This document shows, in pieces, positions 35,301 to 50,100 of a stretch of 64,000 bases of DNA; position 1 is the first letter of the stretch, and each line of letters opens with the position of its first letter. The stretch is taken from the NCBI GenBank assembly GCA_009760855.2, contig WPIO01000002.1:13760001-13824000 (forward strand), written 5' to 3'. Source of the DNA: Cristatella mucedo. Its lineage: Eukaryota > Bryozoa > Phylactolaemata > Cristatellidae. Under the pieces are notes generated by a model. The model was given only the letters and a program-made list of their open reading frames with translations. It was not told where the DNA came from and did no database searches. The position numbers were made by a program, and so were the translations under genes.

Positions 35301-38300
35301 TAAAGGCAAGAAAACCAGTGAACGGTGACTTATGGAAATCGAGAGACCAGATTTCGTAAATATACTGTGTTGGCTGAAGTATCCTTGTCGAAACAGGCCC
35401 GATTTTTCGCGAAGCTGTGGAGCTGAAAGTGGTTAGGCTATTGCCTATTGAAGTGAGTTTTTCATCGAGTGAAAGGACATTTTAAAGCAGGATACCCAGA
35501 TTCCATGCACATGCTACGTCAGATATGCTGGCCGAGCTCTTTTTGGAAGGTTACTCTATACAAACTTTCAGTATTACCAAGTTTTCCATAACTGCTAGGT
35601 TGTTTTATTGTCATTGAATTTAAGAAAGTTTTCTGCCACCCTAGTGTGAATTTCAGTAATGCATTACTGCAAGGCAGTTGTGATAGTTCGACTCTCTGGA
35701 AGGCGTTGAGGAATCGAAACATAGTTGCAGTACTGCATCATTTATATAGAAATTAAAGCCTAAACTGTACTTGATATAAATTTAAAGCCTTGACTTTTGA
35801 CGATTAAATCGGCAAGAAGAGAGTATACAGTATAAAAAGAAGCAGACTGAGCAATTATCCGTTGGGTATTCCTTACTTCAAAAGCTCGTCGGATGACTGC
35901 TACTTGTTGACATCAATGTTCTGAATTATCCCACTTTGACAGGAACTAGACTATTGCTGTGAAGTGCCAGTGATGCCCATGAGAGATGTCAAGTGCTCAA
36001 GAAGGACTTGGTGATGATCATTAGTATCAAAAACTGCCCACAGATCCAGCTAAACAAGCTGGAAGAAAACTGTACCTAAATCTTCATTCGCAAGTCGTTC
36101 TATGTAAACTCAAGCATTGCTAGCTCAGGTAGTGATTTACTCTCAAATCTGGGGAACTTACTATCCTAGGTTTGAATATTGTATCTAACAGTTAAAGTGG
36201 TCTGCCACTACTTATTTAGTGTCGTTTATAGGAATGGCAGGCAATTGTCATCATTGGCAGAAGTTGCTCAAGTTCTCCTTGTCTAGTGTTGAGGGGTAAG
36301 GTGCCTGCCTTTGACGGCTGAGTTCGTTAGCTCAAACTCTGCAGGATACTTAAAGCACCTGGATAAGGTTTTCTTAGGTCACTATGCGAATTAATTTTAT
36401 GTTTTTTATTTGACTTCCGTAATGATGGACTTGATAGCATCCTAGTAAAGGATGCAGGGATACAACCTTAGCCTACAGACATATTTTGTTATGTTGCTGT
36501 AGCTCAGATAGAACAGTAGATGGGGGGTTGGGGGTTAGAGGGCCGGTGGTCTTTATAGACTGGCATATGCTGTTCCCGATAAAAGAATCTCAAAAGCAAT
36601 CTGCTAGATCTCTGCAAAGGTCACAAGGTTAGATGCTGACCTGAGAGCAGATAAGGGAGTAATAAATGGTCGTGTCAGCAGGTTTTCACTATGTTTTTTA
36701 GAAGCTAAACTTGGCCCTAGCTAGGATGGATTGGTACGACTACAGTAGCCTTTAGACAATCAGTCCTGATCTTATGTACTCTCTCTTTTTCAAGCTTTCG
36801 CTCAGCAGTCTTTGCTAGTTAAAATGGTTCGTCTGCTTTATACTAAAGGCCATCTAGACTAGCGTGCACAGTGTGCTTAGTCAGACAAGCAAACTCATCC
36901 AGAACATTGGTAACTGTTATGTTTGTAGCATTTCACCACTGATGGCAGGTCAAGTGGAGGATTGAGCAGAAGAAACGAAGAAGATATTGTGTGAACTGCT
37001 CAGTAATGAAGTTTCTCTGTTCGCAGATGATTTGTTTAGGTAACTTACTATGTAAGCTAAGTTCCAGTGCAAATGTATTACATTTTAGTGCGAATATGAA
37101 GTTACACAACCATGATAAGTAATAACCTGCCTGAGCTGTTCTGGCATCGAGCCAACTAAGCTTTCGTAAATATCTTATCGTTTTCCAAGCATGCTGCAAA
37201 TTGAGAAAAGCGATTCTTTAGATGTGCCGCTACTCACCTAATCTTACTCTGACCCTCCTGTCCACTTCACCTCTGACAGAGCTCATTTGGATTCAGGTCT
37301 GAAGATTGGCAAGTTCGAGCTGTTAGTATAATGGACCTAAATTAAATGTCATAGGTATAGCAGAAAAAATATTGAGCACCCTTAGCCGAACGCTTGGGCT
37401 CATTGCCCTGTTTGAAAGGAAAATTATGTCCACAGTGGCTCATTGCACTAGGTACTGCATGTTTCTGGAGTAATTCTAAATAGACGTCTTGCTTCACGAT
37501 GTCAGGTTTTTGCTACAGCAGCCTCATCCCATGACGTATTTGTCGCAAAGTTTTACCCTTATCTGAAGGCAATTATCATTGAAGCCTTCATTTGAGCAAC
37601 GTCGCACATACTGTATACATTTTTAGTTACCGAAATTGACGAATTTACTCGCATCGTCCAATTCAATTTTGTTCCAGTCTTCGTTGGTCCAATGTGCTCT
37701 TGCCCCAGCCTACTCCAAATGAGCCACTTTATGCATGACGAACAGAAGTGGCTACCTTTTTTGAATTTTTGAGCAACCACACCTTCTTTATCTAGTAACT
37801 CTTGAGCATATCCCTGCTAGCTATTAACAGTAGCTTCCCAGTAGCAGCCTGCAGGCTTTATCATTAATCTTCTTGGGTGGGGGGTTAAACTATGTCCAAT
37901 CCATGTCGTGTGGGGGTCATTTCTCACACACGAGATGGGTCGGTCACCTGTGGAGTCCGTCAAGGGTCCGTACTCGGTCCCTTGCTGTTCTCCATTTATA
38001 CTCAACCTCTGGGAAAAGTTATTAAGGCCCATGGAATAGGATATCACTTTTATGCTGACGATACTCAGCTGTATTTGTAATTCAAGCCTTCGGAATCTGC
38101 TGCAGCAACTGAGAAACTGAATGCTTGCCTTGCCGACATTCGATCCTGGATGTTGGAAAACTTCTTGAAACTAAATGATGATAAAATCGAACTGTTGCCC
38201 AAAGGACACCCTAAGCATGTGGCTGGATTAAAAGGCTTTGCTCTTCTAATAGGTGATGCTGTTTTGCGACCATCGTCACGTGCTCGAAATTTAGGTGTCA

Positions 38301-41052
38301 ATTTTGACAGCTGCCTAAATTTTAAAAGCTTCATTCAGAAGACTGCTTCTACAGCTAGCCACCACGTCTGATCCCTATCCAAGATTAGGAGCTGTCTTTC
38401 ATAGTGGCTTGCAAAAAATTGAACTAGCTCCTTAGTTCTGTCTCGGCTTGATTATTGTAATTCTTTTTTGGGTGGGTTACCAAAAAAGGCGACATGGCCA
38501 CAGCAGCTGACTATGAATATGGCTGCAAGGCTAGTCTTCAAGTCCCAGAGGTTTGAGCACGTGTCTCCTTTGCTAAAAGAGCTAGGATGGATGCCGGTTG
38601 AGCAGCAGATACAGAGCAAAGTTCTTACTCTGACTCACAAGGCCCGCCACGGCTTGGCTCCTTCGTACCTAGCTGAACTGCTGCATCAGTTTCAGCCTGT
38701 TCGCGCCCTCAGGTCCTGTTTGGACAATAAATTAGCTGTTCCATTCCTCCACTTAAAGACCATTGGCCACAGAAGCTTTAGCTCTGCAGGTCCTAGGCTG
38801 TGAAACTCGCTTCCACGATTCTTACGCAACGACAACTTCTCTCCTTCTGCCGACTATGACTCATCCTTTTGAGCGGTCCTGAGCTGCTACTTCCATGCTT
38901 CTCACTACCTTAACTGCTCTCCTGACTCTGCTATGCTTTCCACTTTCTTTGTTGTGTAACACGAAGTCTGTTGGCTACCGAATGCGTGCTGAAAGCCGCT
39001 TAGGCTGTGAGTGCGCTATACAAAACTCTCCTGTGTAACACCCACATAGTCTTTATGGCTTTGTGGAGTTACAGATGGAGATACACACGTCTAAAGATTC
39101 ACTCTGTTATCGGTCCGTCCTAGTGCAGGTGTACTGGCATGTGGGCAGCCAAGTCTCTTTGAGTTATCGGTTATTCTGGTCTTGAAACTATCTTCTTCAG
39201 GTTGTACCTCACTGAGGTTTCAACAATTCGAAATTGTACATCAAATGCAACTTTATTAAACCTTATTTGGGGAAAAGCTGAAATCTGGTTCTTAGTAAAC
39301 CCAGTCATCATGATGGTCTTAGGCAGGCCAATTGGTCAAACGTGAGGCTAGGGAATAGCATAGCCGATGCATTGTTGCTTTCGTAAAACTGTGCATGTCT
39401 ATATACCTCCAAAAAGAGACAAAGCTGTCGTGTGGCTTTAAAGGGGATTGATTCTCCCGTTTTTGAATGCATTTTTAAGGGTCGAAGATGCTTTTGCTCG
39501 TTATTTTTCTGTACTACATGCTGTTTTATGAAAAAGCCATCGTGAAGGGCATTATATTAATTGGGCCGTTCGTTTTGTGTTTTGGTGAAATGCTTTACTG
39601 GTGAATACTTGTTGGTCTTCATTAACTGTAGGTCACCAATACTTCTGCACTCGAGTGTATGCTTTTGCTACCGGTTCCCTACTTTTTGTGCTAAAATGTG
39701 GTGGCTTTATGTCAATGCAGGCCAAGCTGGATCTACGCCACGACTATCAAACTGCATTGCTTGGCGGTGACCTGGCTACAAGCCGGGGTGTGGCCGATTG
39801 CACTGCGGCTGCAGCCTCTCTAGCTGCTTGCATGAAGGCCGACATACCCAAAGGTGAGGCCGGCAGTAGCCATCTTCCTGTTTTCAGTGCTGCCAGTTTT
39901 TGCTATTAGGTAGCTTATTCACAGGAGTTCCGACATGCCCAATCATTCGAGAAAGGCTTATCTGTTGAGTTGAGTATATAAATGAGCTGCCTTTTTGCTT
40001 TCGCATCCAAAAACGCAGTTTTCTGGCGATTTGGCAGGCTACGAGCTGTCACTTATTATGTGGAGCAGTGTCTGTGATGCCGCTTACATGGTGTCGTCGA
40101 GAATGATGATCACAGCCTTATTGAATCCCTGGAATTCGACACTTGTGCACCATTTCTTAGGGTACCAGTCGTTGTGGCTGGCTGCCGTGGCAAGAATGTA
40201 TTTAAATTAAACCCTTTAAATTTAAATTGACCTGTATCACTCCTTGACCCCTGGATCATTTTCTTGGGCAATGTGCTGGTACTTCACTACCTACGTTGTG
40301 GATTTGTAGTCTTATAGCAGGCAATTATTTTCTGGTGGCTGCAAGTGGGTGCTGCTCTCCTGACTCGGCTATACTTCCCACTTTCTCTTTATTGCGTGTG
40401 ATGAAGTCTGTTGGCTACCGAATGCGTACCGAAAGCCGCTTAGGCTGTAATTCGCTATACAAAACTCTCCTGCCTTACACCCACATAGTCTTTGTGATTT
40501 CGTTGAGTTACAGACAGAGATAAATTATATATTCCTAGCCCATCTGCTGCTATTTAAATGAGGCTGTTGGATCAGCTGACCTTCCTTTATACAGCATGTG
40601 CACTTACTAATGCAATTGGTTGCCCAGTAGCTTTTTTAGGATTGCTGTCGTCGGTTTCCAGGGCCTTTGTTTTAAGCAATTGTAGCAAGTTCTGGAAGCC
40701 TGAGCGCTCTCCAGATTTAGGTTTATTTGCATACCAACACGGTGGATGATACTAGACCAGCAGCTATGGTGTTATTCTGGAGATACTTGTCATGACATTT
40801 CTTCAGTATTGTTTAATCATTGACCACATATCAAGTTGTATTTATCTTTTCGTTAAGAGACAAATCAGGGTTATGACTGTTTCGGGTGTCGCTGTGTGCA
40901 CTGATCCTTTGTTTTGTCTCTAGTAACGTATGCGTATCAATGTATGCTGGCTCACTGAGAGCAAAGCATGTTTTTATATAAACCTGGTAACTTATCACAC
41001 ATTGAATCGTCCCGGCTTCTAACCGTCGCTCACACAAACACACACACACGTT

Positions 41053-41108
<56 letters not shown>

Positions 41109-44100
41109 CACGCTTTTACACATGTCAGCATGGTATCGGCACAAAATCTGCTTTGCAGCTATTTGCACTCCAGGATGTCATTCGGCGAATCGTTGAATAC
41201 TCAATCTGGGACTATCATTAGATCTTAAAACAATTGTTTGTATTTCTCTGTAATAGTAATAGCACATTTTATAATGCACCCTCAGATAACTAAATCTCTT
41301 ACTATGCACTTTACATTTGCTGCCAAGGTTCCATGCTTCTTTCTCTTGCCAGCCAAGCCCGAGAAAGATGGCTCTTAGCCTCTTTATCATTCCATCTTAA
41401 AATTAACAATAGGCACTGTCTAAGGAAGGTGGTAGCCATAAAAAACAGAGATAGCCCTTCTGCTGGAAGAGTCGTATGGAATCTCGGCTGGCTCGAGCAA
41501 CTTTCACGACAGCTTGGCACTAAGACAGCCATCTGTGAGTGACCCTGGGCCTCTGCCATTGAGGAATGAGTTTGTTGAAGTTCTAATCGACTCCTTTTCA
41601 TGCTTTGCAAGCTGCTGCCATTAGGATCCCTCGCAAGCAAAAGTACATTCCTGCGCTTCTTGATCAGGTAAGAGCATCGGTTGGGCCACTGAGCAGAGCT
41701 ACATGATGTGCCTCAATAGTAAAGATTTCTGTCTGGGAAAAGTCTGTTTGATAGTGGACCGTCGTTGTAGCTCACCGATTAGAGAGAAGTCATAGCCGAG
41801 ACTTAGGCTGGGCCCAGACTTGGCCAGAGGCAGCCGAAATGTAGGAAAGATGATGGCTCATGGCGCATTGATGGCCGGCTTCTTTCGGAACGGCTGTGAA
41901 CCATGGCTATGGCTCTGTGCAGGCTTGCTTGCTTCCCAACACTTACGCTTAGTGTCATTCTTAGATCTTGGTGTCCCGTTCGACTGGTTGGCATTATGTG
42001 TTTTCTGGACTGGGTACAATCACAATGGGGGATGCAGAGTGCATTGTTGGCATTAGGGCATGCACTACCAATCCACGGTGGCCTCTGTGTCTTTGCTGTG
42101 AAAAGAAAGATGTGACCTTGTAGGGGAACATGTGGCCATTAAATTGTGTCAGTGTTAGGCCAAAGCAATTGTAACTCCACCAGAGCAAGATAAATTTATA
42201 TATATTACGCGTACTTGTGGCAGGTGAGTGAAGTGATCTGGCAGTCCTTCGAGACACGTAACAGCTATCTATGCTTCCCATAGACCCTAAAGGCCTGTGC
42301 TAATTAGCTGCACACACCGCCGATGTGCTGGCCTATGTTGTTAAAGTAGCCAGTGCTGTTAAGAATCTGTATGCGTGCTGTGTGCATGCTCATGGCGGTT
42401 TTTCTTGGCAATCTTTAAATCTTGCACCCACAAAGTTGCTCCAATCCGAGTATATGCCCGCACCTCCCAGGGTTTCTTGAAACGTTTGGCTGCATTAGTT
42501 GGCATTAGTCGCTCTCTTTGGCAGCTGCATGGGCTTAAATACTGGCTCCAAAAAGAGCTATTTCTCTTGCATGAATTACTTAAAGTTCAATTTTAGTAGA
42601 CTTGTTTTGATTAGATTGTAATGCGTAATGAAAAAAAGGCCTTTCCTCCGAGCTGCCACAGAAGCTGCTTGGACATCAATAGGTGAGCACACAGTATGTG
42701 TTATCTATGCTTGACGGGGAGTAGCTATTTAATTAAACAGATGTCTTATCTAGTTTGAATATCTCGCGATTAAAGCTGCTCTGTTGCTTCACTTTACTCT
42801 AAGTCTAAGAAGTTCTTTGAATTCCGAAATCGTTATTTGTAGCTGCTGGAACGCTTAGCTTGTACTTGTGTTGCATAAGTTGCCTCACTCCTTGCTGCTT
42901 GTACGGTGAGATAGCTACGCGTTTCCTCCTATGATCAGTTTGATTATCCTGATGTTCTGGCGCTGTGCTTGCCCGCCTCCACCGAAAGCGTTTTTTGTTT
43001 TGCGTTTACCAGCACTGGCCAGTATGAGCGGTGTGAAAGAGCAGCAGAAACTATTCGACAAGCTCAAGGGATCTTTCAGCAGAAGGCTGTCTCACCATTT
43101 AAACAATTTATTTATTCACATGGTAAGTATGCATTCTGCTTTTGTGGTGACCTTCTGATGTATTGCTATTATTGCAACAAGCACAGCAAGCTACCAATGG
43201 TGGCAGTAGTCTGTCGTCCTCCAGGTACCAAGCCTTCCTTTATCTCAGATTTCTCTGATCTCATTTCGATTCTATGTTCAAGAAATCGACCCTCTCTCAT
43301 TATGGGTGATTTCAACATTCATTTTTATAACTTATCTGACGCCTTCAGCACCGAATTTCATGCACTGACTGACTCGTTGTCTCTTGTGGCTCATGTGAAT
43401 TACCCTACTCAGGGTCACACACTCGACCAAATTTTTCCCACAGCTGCATGCTATCATCAACAATTATTACCAAATTCTGCATATCTGACTGAATCTTATT
43501 CAGTCTACAATTTGTGCCCTCCTTGTCGTAAAATCACCTGTGAATCACGAAATCTCAAGACCCTTGACATCGATGCTGTCCGTGCGAGAATATCTGCTTT
43601 ACCTCTGCTGCTTAATCCCCCTTCTAACGTGTCATCATTTGTAGATTGCTACAACACGACACTAGTTGACATACTCGACGAGTTTTTACCTCAGACTAAG
43701 CGCACTGTGCGCCCTTGCCTCGGCAGCCTATGGTTTACCACAGACATTTGACTAGCTAGGTATACTAAGCGCAAGCTTGAAAAAACACTCACAAGATCAG
43801 GACCGACTGCCTATCGACAGGCATACGAGGAGTACTGTCGTACCAATCGATTCTAGCTAAGGCCAAGTTTAGCTTCTATGAAAACATCGTTAATTCGCAG
43901 ATGCACAATCCAAAAATGTTGATGTCTACCATCAACCATCTCCTTAATCACTCCCAGGTTAGCTCATTGTCTAGTGATCCTTGTCATGATCTAGCTGATC
44001 GCTTCTCTAGCTTTTTTAGTCAACAAGATATACAAGATCAGCAAGTCCATCCCTAGGATGGCAGCAACCTCCCTGGAATCTTGTCCCTCAATTCCATACA

Positions 44101-47100
44101 GCACCTCAATGTCTTCATTCAAGGAGGCCACTAATGACCTCATTCTGAAGCTCATATCCCAATCAAAAAAGATGACTAGTCCACTCGACCCTATTCCCAC
44201 TATTCCTGCTTCTAAGATGCATAGATCTGCTGCTGTCATTCGTAGCTAACATCATAAATATATCATTAGCCTCAGGTCATGTCCCAGCACCCAGCACTTT
44301 TCAAAAAGGCTGTAGTCAGGCCACTACCCAAGAAAGCAACACCAGAGCAAGACAACTTTAGCAACTTCCGCCCAGTCTCCCTTCTACCATTCCTATCAAA
44401 GACACTGGAAGGAGTCGTCGCAGACCAGCAGAACTCATATATTGAAACTTCAAAGCCTGCTAGTACGTGCCAGTCTGGTTTTAGAGCTAATCACTCTACA
44501 GAGTTAGCATTGCTTCGGGTGTATAACGACCTACTTAGGAATGCAGACTTAGGCAGAGTCTGTCTGCTTTTTTGCTCGATCTTTTGGCAGCTTTTGATAC
44601 TATCGATCACCAATTCTTTTTTGAGCACCTCTCATTTCGCCTGGGCATTAATGGCACTGCACTGCAATGGTTCAAGTCCTATCTTAGTAGGAGACTAAAG
44701 AGTATTGATGTGAATGGACACAGATCATCCGAGGAACCTATGGAAGTATGGGGTACCTCAAGGGTTCGTGCTTGGTCCTGTTCTTTTAATGGTGTATGCT
44801 CTTCCTCTAGCCGATGTGATTGCTAGGCTAAATCTAGGCCTTCACTCCTATGCAGATGAGACTCAGTTGTACCTTTGCTTTGATCCCTCCCCGCCCTCCA
44901 GCATGTCCAATTCTCTCAACTCGCTTGCTGCATGTATTGTTGACATTCGCACGTTGATAGCAGCAAGCTTTCTTAAATTGAATGATGATAGAACCAATTT
45001 ACTGGTTATGTGCAAACCAAATGTGATTCAGAAATTTGAAAAATCAATGCTCACAATCGGCTCTGCCAGCATACGTCCTATTGAATCAACACGAAATCTA
45101 GGCGTCCTGTTCCAAAGCGACCTTTCATTAGACGACCACATCAGCTCCACAGTCAAGTCTGCCTACTTTCAGCTACATAACATTGCTAAAATTCGGGCTT
45201 GCGTAGGCAGGGATACCGCATCTAAATTGTTTCATGTAATGTAATTCATCTCCATCTGTAACTCCACAAAGTCGTAAAAACTATGTGGGTGTTATGCAGG
45301 ACAGATTTGTATAGCGCGCTCACAGCCTAAGCGGCTTTCGTTGCGCATTCGGTAGCCAGCAGACTTCATCTCGCGCAACAAAGAGACAGTGGGAAGCATA
45401 GCAGAGTTAGTAGAGCAGTTGAGGTAGTGAGTAGTATGAAAGTAGCAGCTCAGGACCACTGAAAAGGATGAGCCAGAGTCGGAAGTAGGAGAGTAGTTGT
45501 CATTCCGTAAGAATTGTGAAAGCAAGTTCCACAGTCTAGGACCTGCGGAGCTAAAGCTTCTGTAGCCAACGGTCTTTAAGCAGAAGAATCGAGCAGCTCA
45601 TGCATTTGTGACTGTAACTCACTGCTTGCTGGTCTACCGGCTTGTGTAGTCAGGTGCTTACAGCTGGTGCAAAACTCGGCTGCTTTGCTTGTCTCTCGTG
45701 AGTGCCGAAGTTGCCTCATCACACCATTTTTCACCCACCTGCACAGGCTCCTAGTCAAGCAACACATCGACTTCAAGGTTTTGTCACTCACTTTTAGGTC
45801 CCATCCTTTTTTGGCTCCAGCCTACCTATCAGATCTACTCCACCACCAGTCTAAACATCTACTCCCCCGCCAGTCTAAACATGGTACCCCTCACTTTTTG
45901 GAATCTAATTGCTTACTTATACCTAGTACGAATGTTCAAAATGTTTGGAGACCGTGCGTTAAGTGCGTATGGTCCCAAAGCCTGGAGTTCACTACTGACT
46001 TGCATCACGACATCCCTGATTTGACCGCGTTTAAAAGAAACTAAAAACGCATCTGTGTATCACAGCATTTTGTGGGTCCATATGATTCGTCCTTTACATG
46101 CTTATGTGTGCTGACACTGTGCATGCTGCCACTAACTATATTTGTATGCTGACCCTGTGCATGTCACCCCTAACCATGTTAATCTTATGGTTTATTTAGC
46201 ATGTACTTATTATTCGATCGTGCTTACTTTGCAGCAACCGTAAAGTGCCTAGTAAGAGGTTGAGTTCTCTGATGGCACTATATCAATTGTATTATTATTA
46301 TTATTATTATTATTATTGTTATTGCAAGTACAGCTCTCTTCCGTAGGCAGCCTCTGTCTTTTAGTTTGGTATATCTTCATTTGTGTTGTGTCGAGAGTAG
46401 GAGTTCCCAACTGCAATCAATTTTGTCATCTGTAAGCTATCGCTGAGTTGCTGCTTTGGAGATGACTGCAGGGAGCTCATTTCAATCATGTGGCATTTCT
46501 TTGTCCACTCATATTTACTTGTAAATGATGAAACGGTATTCTGGCCATTGTATGCTGACTAATGAGCTTTAAAATGTTGACTATTAAGAAGAACATGTGT
46601 TGGTAAATCGAATGATACAAGCCCCGTCGGTCTTCTGTCATCAGTCTTTAACATGTGTAATTTTTTAATGAAGGAACATTCTTCGCAAGCGACTCTTATT
46701 TTCTAAAGCCTATAATTGAAACTGGCTCAGGAATGATTTCTTTTTGAGCCGATGGTTCCTACTATCTCAGCCGTGAGCAGGGTGACTTGGTTCTAGCAGA
46801 TGGTGTTGCATGCATATGTACTTCGCATGATAGCTGTTTACTTGTATAGCCATATAGCATGGTAAGAGCGTAGTCGGGAGCAAGTGGCTCAGCCTTGATC
46901 TTTCTCAAACTTGCCAGTGATATTTTGCCGTGTGCACTTGGCTTACGGAGAGGCTGAAGCCTGCCAGCATCCTCCTTCTCACTAGGCCACTTCATACTAT
47001 ACACTAAAAACTGTCGGTCATCCTTAGTGCATTACATGATCATTGTTGATTTGTTTGCACTGGTTGTGTTTGATTCATTCGCACTTATGCATCTTTTAAA

Positions 47101-50100
47101 GGGTAACGTTGCTACGAGTGATACACTCAGCCGGGCTATTGTGGATTATCGGCTACGAAGTCTACAGAAACATCACCGGGAGCTAGTGCCCTATGCTGAT
47201 CTAATGACCTGGCTGGGAACTGCCGATGCTGCCTCATTTGAACAACTGAAACAGGTTAAGTAATGCAAGCGCATATGGGTTTCGACCTTGCCGTTGATTT
47301 AGCAAGTGTTTGGCCAGAAAAAAGTCTGCTATTGCTCTTTCTTATATTGTTCAGCAGCAGAACTCGAGTTCTAAGAACCCTTGCTTATTTGAAAGCCACT
47401 GATGGAATCAGTCATATTGAGAGACTTTTTAGATTTAATCTTATTGATCTGTACAGTTTTTATGTTTGTATATATGATCCCGTTGGTTGGTTGTGTGCAA
47501 TCACTGCAGGATTTATGGAAACGTATATGGAAACCCGTGCTTCTTGATGGTGTGGCTTGTCAAAGTATGCAGCATAAAAAGCTGCCCTGCCTATGTTACA
47601 GGAGAAACCTTTAATAGCATCATATAGTGTGATTGTACATTTGTTTCTAACAAAATGCATTGTTCAAGTTCATGATATGCAGCTGCTGGCTAGGACTGCA
47701 GTCTTATAGTACAGTGCTTAATGTCATATTATGAAAACAGATCTTTAATTTCAGCGAAAGAAACTTCATAAAATAGGTTTAATTCCAGCAAAAGAAATGT
47801 ATCGATTTTGCCTAGCTGACATTTGCTTTGTGTCTATTAAAGTTGTGTGCAGCTTTCGGGGAACAGTAATCATGTTAACTGTACTACCTTTGATTTTTGA
47901 AGCAGGACTGTTATTTTATTGGCTTTAGCCGGAAAGTTGACTCAGTAATCTTTTTTCTGCACCATTATTAAGCTCCTTTCTATTTTTAATGTGATTGCAG
48001 ACATGCAACCAACAGCAAAGAATTATGTGTGATTTTTTGTCAGTTTGTCTAGTGACGTTTATTCACACCCGAACGTTAATTCCAAAAAATCCCAAGTGTT
48101 CCTTGTTAAAGCATTTGTTGGTTTCACTCTAGCTTGGCCGTCGAAATGAAGTTCGGCTTTACTATAGTAGCCGAGTGCATGTTGGTGGCACCGAACGTAT
48201 TCATTTTTGTGGAGCCTATGCATGAGAGCTTTATTGGTAGCACAGAAAGGTGTGTACTGTCTATGTAGCTTATTTAAGTTTTAATTAGTAAAGTAGAAAG
48301 TAGCTGGTTCGAAGCTAGCAAGGATCCGAGCTTTGAGTGTAAACATTGCTGTGTACTGCTCGGTGGCCTTTTTTATCTTGGCATTTCTTCTTTTGAAATT
48401 TAGCATCAGAAGGTTTTATTATTACTATAGCCCATGCAATAAAAGCACTCGCCATTAAATTTCTGGTCGACAGTGCTGCCCTCACCGATGATCGTGTGTG
48501 GTCGTATGTGCACTTCTTTGCATGTGATCCAAGTTAGGGGAGAGTTCCTATAGTTGAGTCATGGGATTTATTTTGCTGCATTAATGTCAGTGCTAATGTT
48601 AACAGTTGGACATTTTTATTCATATGCCACAGGTATACCTAGAGTCATTCCAAAAAGTGTATCATAAGGAGATTGCCGATTACATTGAAAATTCGCAAAC
48701 TCGAATACCAATCATAGGTGTAAAGAGAGCAGGTATGATTATCGTCTGTAACTGATGCTGCCTTGGCATTGCAGGTGCTGGCTGGCTGGTCCAGCGTGGT
48801 GTGCCTCTCTGTGCTGTGCTTGTTCTACTTTCCTATTTCTCTTTTGTTGGGCAGCTGACCCAGACTGTGAGACCAAGAATTGTGTGTGAAAGTTTTTAAA
48901 TTGCGCAGGATTGCAGAGCCTGGGGGGCCAAATACTGTTAACACTTTCGGATGGCCTTTGGTTTCTTGGGCCGATATTCTAAGCATTGAGCTACTAAGGC
49001 TGCTATTTCTATCGCTTTTACCACTAAAGGGGCTTTCTGAAAGTGCTTGCTGGCTGCCATGTAGGCATAGGATAACTTTAGAACGTCAAAGGGCGATTCC
49101 TTGAAATAAATAGTGGGTAAACTTGGCATACTGTTGTCTCTAATTAGAAATTAAAACCGGAGTTGCACGTAGCTTTTTTGGAAATGGCAGCTATATCACC
49201 GTTCTAATGTGTAAGTAGGCTGGCTGACCCAGGCCATTTGAGGCCATAGAGCAAGAACGTGAACGTGCAATTGCATGAAATATAGTTTGTAAAGCAGTAG
49301 AATCATTCTTTATAATTTGGAATAAAAACCGCAGTGTTGTGGTGTTTTTCTGTTACTGCCAAACATTTGGTAGTGCTTCTTTATATGCAACATCTTCAAA
49401 GTGCCTAAAGAGGGATTCAGTTCTCTGATGGCACTATACAAATGTATTATTATTATTATTATTATTGTGGAAATGGTGGCTGTATCGCAGTGGTTGTTCG
49501 TGGGACCCGAATGTTTGTGCTTGCATCATCAACAGTCTACCTCAGAACAGTCCTAGTGGAAGATTACCCTCCCGGAATAGCTCACAACCTGAGCATCTTA
49601 TTGAAAAATAGGCTAGCATATTTAGGCCACGTTGACTCTTTTTATATAACTATGCCTTTTCAAAATATCTTTAAAAGCTGGCATTAATTATGAAGCGATG
49701 TGAGTTATTCTACATATTTATTCTCTCTAGGAAAATATTCAAATTATGAATATTTATTTAAACCAGCACACCTTAAAATTATATTTTGCTCGCATTTGTC
49801 AGCTTTCTTTTGTCTTTCATGCTTATGTCGTTGCATGCTTTTGTCGTGCACAGTTATGTTGTTGCTCTCTTTTGTCACGCGCTTTTGTCCTGCGTGCCTT
49901 TGTTGTATTTACCGTGGTGAGTGGACGACAAAGCATCATCGGCCGACCAGATGTAAAAAAAAAAATTTGCAAAATACCCAAAGGCTCAGAGTAACTAGAA
50001 AACTTCACCTTCGGCTGAACGTGTACCCCGGCCTTTTGTTTCACTGGCAAACGCTCTCATCACTAGCTCCACTCCCGACCAGTCACACTCACGCATCACG

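Larger units (their letters stand above)
43165..46325 (+). mobile_element. LINE-A, longest copy, with endonuclease part
   Basis: In order: the C-terminal half of an AP-type endonuclease (43180-43751), the linker (43857-44250), the RT in three frame pieces (44279-45244: [25 protein letters not shown]-like, [32 protein letters not shown]), the LINE-B fragment at 45237-45593, the C-terminal domain (45600-46044), and a 3' UTR with hairpin (GTTCTCTGATGGCACTATAT) and (ATT)n at 46290-46318. The catalytic YADD reads YADE, so it is inactive. It starts just after the EXOC1 exon 9 donor. Confidence 0.92.

Noticed and set aside
41612-41667. Exon-like interval between EXOC1 exons 8 and 9 (AAG acceptor, CAG then GTAAGA donor)
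   Set aside because: Its 56 bases would break the phase between exon 8 (phase 1 out) and exon 9 (phase 1 in), and exons 8 and 9 already join with the expected length.
42969-43751. A single 260-codon frame as one gene
   Set aside because: Its first part is EXOC1 exon 9 read in the wrong frame and its last part is the LINE-A endonuclease; an intron donor at 43123 lies between.
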